Part shown: piece after piece, positions 36,273 to 45,818 of the stretch
Position numbering within the stretch: position 1 is the first letter of the stretch
Layout: each line of letters begins with the position of its first letter
Assembly: GCA_002633025.1 (NCBI GenBank)
Contig: NMRB01000008.1
Location: forward strand, 919,011-983,010
Length of the DNA: 64,000 nt
Reading direction: 5' to 3'
Source of the DNA: Notospermus geniculatus
Lineage: Eukaryota; Nemertea; Pilidiophora; Heteronemertea; Lineidae
The notes under the pieces: generated by a model
Told to the model about the DNA's origin: nothing
The model's database searches: none
What the model saw: the letters and a program-made list of their open reading frames with translations, nothing else
Program-made: the position numbers and the translations under genes

Positions 36273-37179
36273 GTCTTGAAGGCAAATTGTCATAGATGGG
36301 TTGGAACTATAGGTTTCTTAGAAATGGAATCTGAGCTCCCTCGTGAGAAAATGTCACTTGGTTGTAATGCTCTCTACTTCCACCTCAAATATCAAGTTTC
36401 AATGACACTGCATCTCAAGGATGGAAATTTTACTGTTAACGTTATGGTTACTAGGTATTTTCCCAATCTCATTCAAAGTTTGAATGTATCAACTTGAAAT
36501 CAGACAACACCAGGATTAAAATAACTAGTGCTTAAAGTTGTGGTAAATTACAATCCGACCTTTAGGGTATCGGGCTTAACCTCATTCCTTGTCGCTAGGT
36601 CATAAGCAGAACCATCATCAGAGGATGAGTAAATACAGACCACACCTTTTTTATTGAAATTCTGTAGCTAAGGCTATGGTAACTTCAAAACAAACTGTGA
36701 AATAAATTTCACTTAGGGCTGGTTTATGCAACAAGTCCATGTAAGGGACCACGGAGATGAAATATAGCAGGGAAAAGACCTCAATGATTAGGGTACATGT
36801 TGTTCCTCTAGCACAATACCCCTTGGCTGTACATAAGCACTATCATATCACATACCAGAAATTAAATGCAATCATCATGGCTAATGCACTAAATTCAACA
36901 ATGCTGTTGCCACCAGAAGGGTACTAATTACTGCAGGGAGACTTCCCTTCCTACAGTCCCCAACACCACGCACAAGATCAATTTCCTAACTCGGAGAGTT
37001 ATGTCTGGTAATTTGTTATTATAAAGGTCCACCTAAGGGTCACCTCTTCACTTCTGAGTACAAACCCACGCTAACCCTCCGGGCAAGCTCATCGTAAGCA
37101 TTTATACTGCCAGTAGTATTTACCTAGCTACTCCTAATTGGGCGATATCACTTGACACAATGCATATGGCTTTGCTCTT

Positions 37180-38901
37180 GGTATTCACTTCAAGTTACCT
37201 ACACAATTTTCACCATCAATAGAAGTATTATATTAATAACTTCAAACGTGGAGCTAATGCTATGTGCCAAGGGCTAAAGGACTTCTGGGACAACACGGGG
37301 TTTGTGGTAGTGCCACAGTGACAGAGACCAACAATAACTCAATTTACACCTGTCCCACAGAGGAATCTCCCCTCAATAGCAGGTTGCAGGAGTACACCTT
37401 TGATCTCTTGTCATTACAATGGGATTACACTTTCCCCATTTGTTTGTTGGTTTAACCTTATGGCAACAGTACTCCTCCCATTCAAGTTAAGAAGTAACCA
37501 TTGTCAGGTGGAATGTCAAAGCTTTTAACGGTCTTATCATTCAGAAGGGAAGACAACAAATTTAATGACTATATTGAAACGACCTTTTCATGACTAAACT
37601 TATCATAATGGCCCATAACAATGAAATTGTCAGTTTGAGAATTATCTCCCAGGCAGCCCAAGGCAAATGTCCGAAAGAACATACTGAACTGAAAGTGAAA
37701 AGGTCTAGGCAAGTTTCATGAAAACACAAGCCGGCGATCTGCACTTATTATACCTACGGATACAAAGACTCCAGTGCAAGTAGACCCCAGTTTTTTTAGG
37801 TTCCCCCACATGAACTTCTGGAGTGAAATGGGTGTACAAAGTGAAGTCATATTGCTGATGTCAAAGATAGATAAAGACTATTGTCTTCTGGTATTACTGA
37901 TATTCATGGAAACTTTGAGTAGAAAATGCTGTATTGTGGAACAATAAACAATGTTCTACCACATCGATCTTGGAAAAAGCCACTGAGATGTGCTGTCCAG
38001 TATACTCTGGTAGGCTTCAAGACAGAAGCCCTGCAGTCGAGCATTCCCTCATTCATCCCTATAGGAAGGGAAATTCATATCATTTCCATAAAAAGACCCT
38101 CTTTTTGTGGGACACTCATTTCCTGTCTTCATGCAAAGTTCCCACCAAATGAATTCGCAAAAGTTCATTCAGTTTATTTTCATATCTTTTCACTTTGACA
38201 TGTCCCCCATCAACTTGGCTGGCCAAGAAGAAACTCTTTCTGTTTTCTTAAGAAATATTTGTCCTTTCCTTTTGGTGTCATGTACCTGAATGTCACAGAA
38301 AAGACATGTTTGTTTTTTGTTGGTTCTTCTGACTGAACATTACCCTTGGGTGTTGTTGGAATATCAACGGCACAGATATTTCAATTCTTCACCGACATTG
38401 CACTATTAGGAGCAATTTGAGGGATTATCAAATGGTTTATACATTTACTTCAATAACATGAACAAGATCTGGTATTACACTGACCCTCTGGCGAATCAAC
38501 ACTCTCCAATCCAAAGTCCACAGACATTAGTGCGAGATATCGATACAACTGCAAACCTTCCCAATGAAGAATGAAGCAAATATGCCCAGCTTTTTGAAGC
38601 ACTAACTCTTTGGCAAATTTAAAGTGAAATTGTATCGATGTCATCCTCTGTGGTCGCAAGAATAAGGCATTACTAAACAACCAAACTGAGTTGGAACTCA
38701 TGCCCGGAGCAAAAAATTTGGAGATCACCAAGAACACCATCCCCACAGGCAAACTTAATAATCTCAACAGTAAATCGTAAAGAGTTTGAACAAGTATTTT
38801 ACCGACTTGATGCACTGCCAATGTCTTCAGAAAATCAATCATTAAAAGGACATCAAGTCTGTGTATACTGTCCAAAATATGAAATTTAAGATCAGAGGCG
38901 G
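37180..38901. other. single-copy intronic stretch between the C and N duplications
   Basis: This 1.7 kb occurs once, between the duplicated 3' units and the duplicated 5' units of MRPS31, and would lie in the intron between exons 6 and 7. Its main content is a 141-codon minus ORF (38,450-38,875) with a hydrophobic stretch, LLSLPVGMVFLVISKFFAPG. It has no homologue I recognise and is low-confidence. Confidence 0.5.
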
Positions 38902-39133
38902 AGTTGGGGCTTCCTGGAGCACATTCATCGCTAGAAATCAGTTGAGGATAATCTCAGGTGAGATCAGCCTACAAGCCAACATAACCTGAGTATAAACACC
39001 AATGTTATGTATGGAATTCAGCACTTTCGGTGTGATTCTACAAGATGTCAGGAGGGACACTAGTTCATTCAGGTGTGTTAATAGAGGGCAGCACTTCCCA
39101 CACTCAAGATCTTTCACAATAAATCATTCATAC

Positions 39134-39231
39134 CTGCACTTTTGCTTTTTGAATCCACTTCATCACCAGTGTTGAATATGTTCAGTCTAGGACCTCTAAA
39201 TATTTCTTCAACAGTCCTGGGTCTCTCCTCT
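39134..39231 (-). CDS. MRPS31: MRPS31 exon 6, copy A
   Basis: A 98-nt exon between CCCTTTCAG and GTATGA, encoding EERPRTVEEIFRGPRLNIFN and then TGDEVDSKSKSA. It corresponds to the mS31 segment around the conserved KRLNIFD motif. It enters with one base completing arginine and exits with one base (G) completing valine in exon 7. Confidence 0.9.
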
Positions 39232-39438
39232 CTGAAAGGGAACAGAACAGAACAGAAACGTTTTTCTCCACATTTCGTCTGGCATGTTCAGGTTTACCGG
39301 CATGTGTCAGTGACAACACCATGGCGCTGCCACCTGTAATAACTCCAATGAACTAATCTCAATGATGATTGAATGATGAGGCCACTAACTACCACCCCTA
39401 TTTTTTATTTCCTGAAGTAAAATGGCCATATCACTCAC

Positions 39439-39577
39439 CTTGACTGCTGGAATTCTCGATGTGCCATCCTACGGGAGGTCTCGTCCTGCTTAAATGGCAT
39501 CTCCTCCTCATCAATGGAAGAGGCTGTGGATTCAGCGGATTTTCTTCTGCCAGGGACTCCTCGTCTTCTTGTGGTAG
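39439..39577 (-). CDS. MRPS31: MRPS31 exon 5, copy A
   Basis: A 139-nt exon between CTTCACACAG and GTGAGT, encoding TTRRRGVPGRRKSAESTASS followed by an acidic stretch and FKQDETSRRMAHREFQQSR. It corresponds to the basic, poorly conserved middle of mS31 (ATARVRSRPEL.. in human). Phases (1 in, 2 out) agree with exons 4 and 6. Confidence 0.87.
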
Positions 39578-39802
39578 CTGTGTGAAGTAAACACAAGGAA
39601 ATATATACAACCAGAGTGTCTTGATCAAAATCTGCACAATTACCATACATTTTTAAGCACAGTTCACTTTTGTGCTTTTTCATTTAGTACATGGCTTCAG
39701 TGTGCCTATACATCATTCACTCACAATCACTCTCTCTTATTGACAATGAAGTCTCTCAGCAAATGATTATTTGCTTTACTCTGAAAGTCATACGGTACTT
39801 AC

Positions 39803-39837
39803 TAGGCTTTTCCAGCTTCATGCCGGACAACAGGTCT
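39803..39837 (-). CDS. MRPS31: MRPS31 exon 4, copy A (micro-exon)
   Basis: A 35-nt exon between TTCCTTCACAG and GTAAGT, encoding DLLSGMKLEKP. It matches the short mS31 motif around IISDMKV. Without it the reading frame between exons 3 and 5 would not close, which supports the call despite its size. Confidence 0.85.
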
Positions 39838-39987
39838 CTGTGAAGGAAACATATGGCAACAATGAGTTCTTTTCACCATTTCCTTTTAGTTCAGATTCAT
39901 GCATTCAAATACAGGTGATCAAAATAACATGTAGGTTTTTCTCTTAAAATGGCAAACAAAAGTGACTGCAATGTGATTACTTCTTAA

Positions 39988-40257
39988 AGCCCCACAGTAT
40001 TGAATTTTACTGGATTTTCAAAGTGTTGGGAGAATGCTGGTCGAGGTCTCATAGCATCGTGAAGGTCCCCAAGTGCCTGCCTGATGCGTATTTCCGAGAA
40101 TCAAGGCCTAGTTTTCAGCACACAATGAAAAAATCTGCAGGGAGGGCTCTAATGTATTCAGATGGAGTGCAGTACATTTTACACGTCGTGACGTCGTGCA
40201 CCGACCTCAAGAATCGCGGCGATGATTTGCGTTTTTCAGATTCAATACAGTGGGGCT
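39988..40257. mobile_element. 270-bp MITE with TTAA duplication (piggyBac-like)
   Basis: Termini AGCCCCACAGTATTGAA and, reverse-complemented, AGCCCCACTGTATTGAA are flanked by TTAA at 39984-39987 and 40258-40261. The empty site is preserved in copy B, which reads CTTCTTAACATCAC near 43,895, so the element ends and the target duplication are fixed to the base. It lies in intron 3 of copy A. Confidence 0.93.
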
Positions 40258-40332
40258 TTAACATCACATTTCTTGTTCAGTAGGAGTAAAATCTAAGACT
40301 ACTGAAGACACATTTTAAGTGTGGTTTGTTAC

Positions 40333-40503
40333 CCCATGCTCATAGTTTTAGAGCTACTTGTTTGGGTTTGTTGTGGTTCTTCAGCGGTCGCTTTGACAGC
40401 ATGTTCCTGGAGCTGCCGAAGTAGATCTGACCGAGTCTGTTTCACATCACCTCCAAGGGATTCTGCAACTGATTCTGCTGCTTTTACCAGATCACCATCC
40501 AAA
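40333..40503 (-). CDS. MRPS31: MRPS31 exon 3, copy A
   Basis: A 171-nt exon between TGCTTTTTAAG and GTAACA. It encodes DLVKAAESVAESLGGDVKQ and TRSDLLRQLQEHA, closely matching the mS31 helix ELVAAASAVADSLPFDKQ and TKSELLSQLQQHE known from the human protein. It is the clearest N-terminal homology in the locus. Phase 2 on both sides. Confidence 0.92.
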
Positions 40504-40584
40504 CTTAAAAAGCAGAGTTAGCTTTGGTTAGAATATCAGGCCAAGGTATGAATTCTCTTCAAGTAGGAAGTTTTATCATTTCAA

Positions 40585-40958
40585 ATGAAATGGTCCATGG
40601 ACCATGTGCTCACTGGGTTGGACATAATAGTCTAATGACAGAGGGAGGTACATATCAGTTATGAGCAATCTGGGTCAAGTCATTCCCAGAAAAGACTTTG
40701 ATGATTTTTGGGTTATGCCACCTGCTGGCCATATTAGATGTCCGATCGGGCTGCAACTTCACATGTACATAAAGGTCATCTGCAGGGGACCACATAGACT
40801 GACCTAGGGGTATATATGTACCAAGTTTCAGATCAATAGCTCCAGCGGTTACGAAACGTGCCCTGCTAACGGACAACGACGACGACGACGGACGACGACG
40901 ACGACGGACGACGACGACGGACGCTGCACCATCGTAATAGCTCACCCCAGTGAGCTAA
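40585..40958. mobile_element. non-autonomous element with internal (GAC)n microsatellite
   Basis: An insertion in copy A, absent from copy B near 44,220. Its ends carry GCTCACTGGG-type inverted termini (left GCTCACTGGGTTGG at about 40,608; right CTCACCCCAGTGAGCT). The interior includes CCAAGTTTCAGATCAATAGC and a run of GACGAC/GGACGACG repeats at about 40,873-40,922. It looks like a small DNA element; the exact ends and target duplication are not resolved. Confidence 0.8.
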
Positions 40959-41063
40959 AAATGAATGACCTTCATACACTGGTAGGCTACTGCTGAAAAC
41001 AAAGCAAATTGAAGCCGATAATTTCAAGTTCCACTCATTTATTGTTAAAATACCAAGATTTAC

Positions 41064-41216
41064 CCAAGTTCTCTTGCAGATTCAGCTTCCTGTCGCCTTT
41101 CTTCTCTTTCTTTCCGACGATTTTTAGGCTTTGCAAGATCAAGTTTTGTTCCATTCTTGGCACCCAAAGAGTCATTTGAATTACTGCAGAAATTGCAGCT
41201 GATTATGCCATATTGA
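41064..41216 (-). CDS. MRPS31: MRPS31 exon 2, copy A
   Basis: The exon encodes QYGIISCNFCSNSND, then GAKNGTKLDLAKP, then the basic run KNRRKEREERRQEAESA, and ends at CTTGG/GTAAAT. The first part resembles the human stretch RYFGTNSVICSKKD. I chose the acceptor AACATTTTTCAG; a second AG (TTTCTGCAG) 33 bases downstream is in the same phase and would drop 11 residues. The exon exits in phase 2 into exon 3. Confidence 0.8.
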
Positions 41217-41558
41217 CTGAAAAATGTTAACGTGTTATCAATACTGGTAGGTCGATATCTAAGACTAAGCACAAAGAATCAACCTATTGAATAATGCTGT
41301 TGTCACTATGAGTATGACTACCGGTAATGGTAGGCCTACTCTAACAATGAGTAGGTCTAGGCCTCATGAGCCTACATTGTAGGACCTAATCTCCAATTCC
41401 TACCTAGACCTACTGGTAGGCAGGCTACCGTAGGCCTCAAGGCACAACCATCACCATGTCAACTCATTTACTCAAGCCTACATGTAGAACTACGGTTGGT
41501 CTATATATAGCTAGTAGGCCTATACACCGATTTCACACCTCACACCATCGCAGCGCCC

Positions 41559-41810
41559 CTGGTAGAATTTTGCTTGGCCACTTCCATTTTCAACCTAACT
41601 ACCAGGAGTATTAAGGCAATTTTTTCCTAGATCGTGGTTGAAAAACACGTGTTGGTTCCCGATACCGCTGCCAGGGATCCATCCCCTGGTTGGTGCTGGT
41701 GGCGGCATTGGGAACCAATGCGTGCAATTCAACCTCAATCCAGGAATTTTTTGCCGTACTCCTGGTAGTGAGCTTGAGAAAGGAAGTGGCCAAGTGAAAT
41801 GGGGGACCAG
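41559..41810. mobile_element. imperfect inverted-repeat element in the MRPS31 5' region, copy A
   Basis: The left end, CTGGTAGAATTTTGCTTGGC and on through CTACCAGGAGT, is mirrored by the right end, whose reverse complement starts CTGGTCCCCCATTTCACTTG. The arms are about 52 bp and roughly 80 per cent alike. Open frames inside are broken by indels between the two copies, so it is not coding. It is present in both copies and is therefore older than the copies' divergence. Confidence 0.7.
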
Positions 41811-42150
41811 TGTGCCCAAAGGAGGTGCTGGGGAACAACTCAGTTTTTTACACAAAAGCACGTGTTCCGACGGTGAAAACGTCATTGACGTCGTGTATCG
41901 TTCGTGACGTTATGTGCGATGCGTCATTCAGAATCAATGACGTTGTCGGTGTGTTGTTTATGCTAAAATAGTCAATTTTATCGATGAAATTCAACATGTT
42001 CCCACTTGAATTTTCGCTTGAAAACATTCAGATGCATTGAATCAGCCCTATACTTGATGATGAACGTGTAAAATTCGAAATTCAATGGACTACTTCAGGA
42101 ATATTAGGGCTAGAATTAGGGTGTAGTTTCAGAATTAAATGGCAAATAAC

Positions 42151-42388
42151 CAGGGCTTGACATAAGCCAAGGCCATTTTCCAAAACACCCTTGCTGGCCC
42201 TCTTAAGTGTCCAGGGCCATGGCTGGCTGACCCTTGGCCTATGGTGTGCCTTCATTTGATTAATGTGATAATAAACTGGGTCCAGCTGAAATTGACCATC
42301 CATGACCTTGGACAACAATCACTTTGGATTAGAATAGAGGGCCAGCAAGGGTGTTTTGGAAAATGGCCTCGGCTTATGTCAAGCCCTG
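42151..42388. mobile_element. 238-bp MITE with 6-bp target duplication
   Basis: Long inverted termini begin CAGGGCTTGACATAAGCC and end GGCTTATGTCAAGCCCTG, continuing as about 50 bp arms (AAAACACCCTTGCTGGCCCT on one side, its complement on the other). It is flanked by AATAAC at 42145-42150 and 42389-42394. Copy B has the empty site GGCAAATAACGTTGG near 45,406. The superfamily is not established; CAGGG termini are seen in hAT elements, but those usually make 8-bp duplications. Confidence 0.92.
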
Positions 42389-42734
42389 AATAACGTTGGC
42401 TTGACTTTCGACGTCATAGTTTTAACTGAATTATTCGTCAGCGCCACGTCACGGATTAGTTCGCCCCGGTTCCTCATTCTACCAGGGGAAGGGGCGCTGC
42501 GATCGTGCGAGATGCGAAATCGGTCGGTGTATTACCGGTACGACAGTTATTTTTAAAAACAATGCACAAGTCTTCTCTTATTGTATTAATGAAAGACTAG
42601 GCCTACTTCCTTGCAAAGCATTTCATATCGTGCCGTACCTCCTGAATAGGGCTGAAGCACGTTTTTCATGTCAGAATTTTTGGAGACGCCCTGTGACTGT
42701 GTCACGTCTGTGTGACATTCATTACAGCGCAACG

Positions 42735-42765
42735 GAGCGCCATCATGGCCATGGCGGTGATCGAC
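42735..42765 (-). CDS. MRPS31: possible MRPS31 exon 1 / start codon, copy A
   Basis: On the minus strand a strong translation-start context, CACCGCCATGGCCATGATGG, opens a frame reading MAMMALRCAVMNVTQT before a stop. A GT at CAGAC/GTGACA would leave phase 2 and join exon 2. A short Met-Ala-Leu-Arg start is plausible for a mitochondrial targeting peptide, but the intron is not proven. The exon may extend to about 42,715 if that donor is used. Confidence 0.35.
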
Positions 42766-43059
42766 GCTGCAGTCCAAGCACAGGTTCTTGTGGTTCGATA
42801 CTATACTAGGGGACCACACGTCCTAACAGTTGGGGCTTCCTGGAGCACATTCATCGCTAGAAATCAGTTGAGGATAATCTCAGGTGAGATCAGCCTACAA
42901 GCCAACATAACCTGAGTATAGACACCAATGTTATGTATGGAATTCAGCACTTTCGGTGTGATTCTACAAGATGTCAGGAGGGACACTAGTTCATTCAGGT
43001 GTGTTAATAGAGGGCAGCACTTCCCACACTCAAGATCTTTCACAATAAATCATTCATAC

Positions 43060-43157
43060 CTGCACTTTTTCTTTTTGAATCCACTTCATCACCAGTGTTG
43101 AATATGTTCAGTCTAGGACCTCTAAATATTTCTTCAACAGTCCTAGGTCTCTCCTCT
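43060..43157 (-). CDS. MRPS31: MRPS31 exon 6, copy B
   Basis: Same length and splice sites as copy A. It encodes EERPRTVEEIFRGPRLNIFN and TGDEVDSKRKSA; the serine of copy A is arginine here. Confidence 0.9.
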
Positions 43158-43360
43158 CTGAAAGGGAACAGAACAGAACAGGAACTTTTTTCCCATTTCT
43201 CTGGCATGTACAGATTTACCGGCATGTGTCAGTGACAACACCATGGCGCTGCCACCTGTAATAACTCCAATGAACTAATCTCAATGATGATTGAATGATG
43301 AGGCCACTAACTACTACCCCTATTTTTTATTTCCTGAAGTACAATGGCCATATCACTCAC

Positions 43361-43499
43361 CTTGACTGCTGGAATTCTCGTTGTGCCATCCTACGGGAGG
43401 TCTCATCCTGCTTAAATGGCATCTCCTCATCGTCAAGGGAAGAGGCTGTGGATTCAGCGGATTTTCTTCTGCCAGGGACTCCTCGTCTTCTTGTGGTAG
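43361..43499 (-). CDS. MRPS31: MRPS31 exon 5, copy B
   Basis: Intact 139-nt exon. Replacements relative to copy A fall in the acidic linker (SSLDDEEMPF versus SSIDEEEMPF) and at MAQRE versus MAHRE. The changes are conservative, and frame and splice sites are kept. Confidence 0.87.
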
Positions 43500-43713
43500 C
43501 TGTGTGAAGTAAACACAAGGAAATCTATACAACCAGTGTCTTGATCAAAATCTGCACAATTACACTTTTAAGCAGTTCATTCTTGTGCTTTTTCATTCAG
43601 TACATGGCTTCAGTGTGCCTAATCATTCACTCACAATCACTGTCTCTTATTCACAATGAAGACTCTCAGCAAATGATTATTTGCTTTACTCTGGAAAATC
43701 ATACGGTACTTAC

Positions 43714-43748
43714 TAGGCTTTTCCAGCTTCATGCCGGACAACAGGTCT
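43714..43748 (-). CDS. MRPS31: MRPS31 exon 4, copy B (micro-exon)
   Basis: 35 nt, identical coding content DLLSGMKLEKP with the same acceptor and GTAAGT donor as copy A. Confidence 0.85.
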
Positions 43749-43968
43749 CTGTGAAGGAAACATATGGCAACAATGAGATCTTTTCCCCATTTCCTTTTAG
43801 TTCAGATTCATGCATTCAAATACAGGTGATCAAAATAACATGTAGGTTTTTCTCTTAAAATGGCAAACAAAAGTGACTGCAATAAGATTACTTCTTAACA
43901 TCACATTTCTTGTTCAGTAGGAGTAAAATCTAAGACTACTGAAGACACATTTAAGTGTGGTTTGTTAC

Positions 43969-44139
43969 CCCATGCTCATAGTTTTAGAGCTACTTGTTTG
44001 GGTTTGTTGTGGTTCTTCCGCATTCGCTTTGACAGCATGTTCCTGGAGCTGCCGCAGAAGATCTGACCGAGTCTGTTTCACATCACCTCCAAGGGATTCT
44101 GCAACTGATTCTGCTGCTTTTACCAGATCACCATCCAAA
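43969..44139 (-). CDS. MRPS31: MRPS31 exon 3, copy B
   Basis: Intact 171-nt exon with the DLVKAAESVAESLGGDVKQ block. A clustered change gives VKANAEEP in place of VKATAEEP. Splice sites are unchanged. Confidence 0.92.
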
Positions 44140-44326
44140 CTTAAAAAGCAGAGTTAGCTTTGGTTAGAATATCAGGCCAAGGTATGAATTCTCTTCAAGT
44201 AGGAAGTTTTATCATTTCAAAAAATGAATGACCTTCATACACTGGTAGGCTACTGCTGAAAACAAAGCAAATTGAAGCCGATAATTTCAAGTTCCACTCA
44301 TTTATTGTTAAAATACTAAGATTTAC

Positions 44327-44479
44327 CCAAGTTCTCTTGCAGATTCAGCTTCCTGTCGCCTTTCTTCTCTTTCTTTCCGACGATTTTTAGGCTTTGCAAG
44401 ATCAAGTTTTGTTCCATTCTTGGCACCCAAAGAGTCATCTGAATTACTGCAGAAATTGCAGCTGATTATGCCATATTGA
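44327..44479 (-). CDS. MRPS31: MRPS31 exon 2, copy B
   Basis: 153-nt exon with the same two possible acceptors and GTAAAT donor. One replacement is seen (SNSDDS versus SNSNDS). Confidence 0.8.
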
Positions 44480-44820
44480 CTGAAAAATGTTAACGTGTTA
44501 TCAATACTGGTAGGTCGATATAAGACTAAGCACAAAGAATCAACCTATTGAATAATGCTGTTGTCACTATGAGTACGACTACCGGTAATGGTAGGCCTAC
44601 TCTAACAATGAGTAGGTCTAGGCCTCATGAGCCTACATTGTAGGACCTATCCTCCAATTCCTACCTAGACCTACTGGTAGGCAGGCTACCGTAGGCCTCA
44701 AGGCACAACCATCACCATGTCAACTCATTTACTCAAGCCTACATGTAGAACTACGGTTGGTCTATATATAGCTAGTAGGCCTATAGACCGATTTCACACA
44801 TCACACCATCGCAGCGCCCC

Positions 44821-45072
44821 CTGGTAGAATTTTGCTTGGCCACTTCCATTTTCAACCTAACTACCAGGAGTATTAAGGCAATTTTTTCCTAGATCGTGGT
44901 TGAAAAACACGTGTTGGTCCCCGATACCGCTGCCAGGGATCCATCCCCTGGTCGGTGGTGGTGGCAGCATTGGCAACCAATGTGTGCAATTCAACCTCAA
45001 TCCAGGAATTTTTTGCCCGTACTCCTGGTAGTGAGCTTGAGAAAGGAAGTGGCCAAGTGAAATGGGGAACCG
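44821..45072. mobile_element. imperfect inverted-repeat element, copy B
   Basis: Counterpart of 41,559-41,810. Several substitutions and a one-base insertion shift any internal frame. Confidence 0.65.
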
Positions 45073-45754
45073 GTGTGCCCAAAGGAGGTGCTGGGGAACA
45101 ACTCAGTTTTTTACACAAAAGCACGTGTTCCGACGTTGAAAACGTCATTGACGTCGTGCATCGTTCGTGACGTTATGTGCGATGCGTCATTCAGAATCAA
45201 TGACGTTGTCGGTGTGTTGTTTATGCTAAAATAGTCAATTTTATCGATGAAATTCAACATGTTCCCGCTTGAATTTTCGCTTGAAAACATTCAGATGCAT
45301 TGAATCAGCCCTATACTTGATGATGAACGTGTAAAATTCGAAATTCAATGGACTACTTCAGGAATATTAGGGCTAGAAGTAGGGTGTAGTTTCAGAATTA
45401 AATGGCAAATAACGTTGGCTTGACTTTCGACGTCATAGTTTAAACTGAATTATTCGTCAGCGCCACGTCATGGATTAGTTCACTCCGGTTCCTCATTCTA
45501 CCAGGGGAAGGGTCGCTGCGATCGTGCGAAATGCGAAATCGGTCGGTGTATTACGACATGCAGTTATTTTTAAAAACAATGCACAAGTCTTCTCTAACTT
45601 ATTGTATTAATGAAAGACTACTTCCTTGCAAAGCATTTCATATCGTGCCGTATCTCCTGTCAATAGAGGGCTGAAGCACGTTTTTCATGTCAGAATTTTT
45701 GGAGATGCCCTGTGTCACGTCTGTGTGTGTGACATTCATTAGGGGCCTAGGCTA

Positions 45755-45800
45755 CAGCGCAACGGAGCGCCATGCGGCATGCCCATGCCATGGCGGTGAG
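45755..45800. promoter_or_regulatory. candidate divergent start region, copy B
   Basis: As in copy A, CCATGGC-type sequence gives ATG codons in good context on both strands. On the minus strand the frame reads MAWACRMALRCAVA and then meets TAG; in copy A the same frame continues further. On the plus strand it reads MAVSDAAVQ. If this is exon 1 of MRPS31, copy B is either spliced earlier or damaged. GC content is higher here than in the surrounding intronic DNA, as is common at animal promoters. Confidence 0.3.
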
Positions 45801-45818
45801 CGACGCTGCAGTCCAAGT

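Larger units (their letters stand above)
33494..37179. repeat. duplicated segment C-B (MRPS31 3' half), copy 2
   Basis: Second head-to-tail copy of 29,531-33,492. It lacks the SINE and shows scattered substitutions and short indels in introns. It contains a complete second set of exons 7 and 8. Confidence 0.92.
38902..42779. repeat. duplicated segment N-A (MRPS31 5' half), copy 1
   Basis: A 3.88 kb direct repeat of 42,828-45,818, beginning at AGTTGGGGCTTCC and ending at GCTGCAGTCCAAG. It holds exons 2-6. Copy A is about 0.9 kb longer because of three element insertions (39,988-40,257; about 40,585-40,958; 42,151-42,388), each absent from copy B. Confidence 0.92.
42828..45818. repeat. duplicated segment N-B (MRPS31 5' half), copy 2
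   Basis: Second direct copy of 38,902-42,779, separated from it by 48 unique bases. It lacks the three insertions of copy A and thus shows the pre-insertion sequence at each site. Confidence 0.92.

Noticed and set aside
38450-38875. 141-codon minus ORF as a membrane protein exon
   Set aside because: It has one hydrophobic stretch but no known homology, no matching copy to test conservation and no firm splice sites; kept only as a note.
40321-40521. 66-codon plus ORF, repeated at 43,957
   Set aside because: It is the antisense shadow of MRPS31 exon 3.
41595-41907. 90-96-codon ORFs on both strands upstream of MRPS31 exon 2
   Set aside because: They lie inside an inverted-repeat element, and indels between the two copies shift the frames.
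42586-42819. Cys/His-containing minus ORF suggesting a zinc-binding motif
   Set aside because: The copy at 45.6-45.8 kb has several indels and no open frame, and the residue spacing matches no finger family I know.
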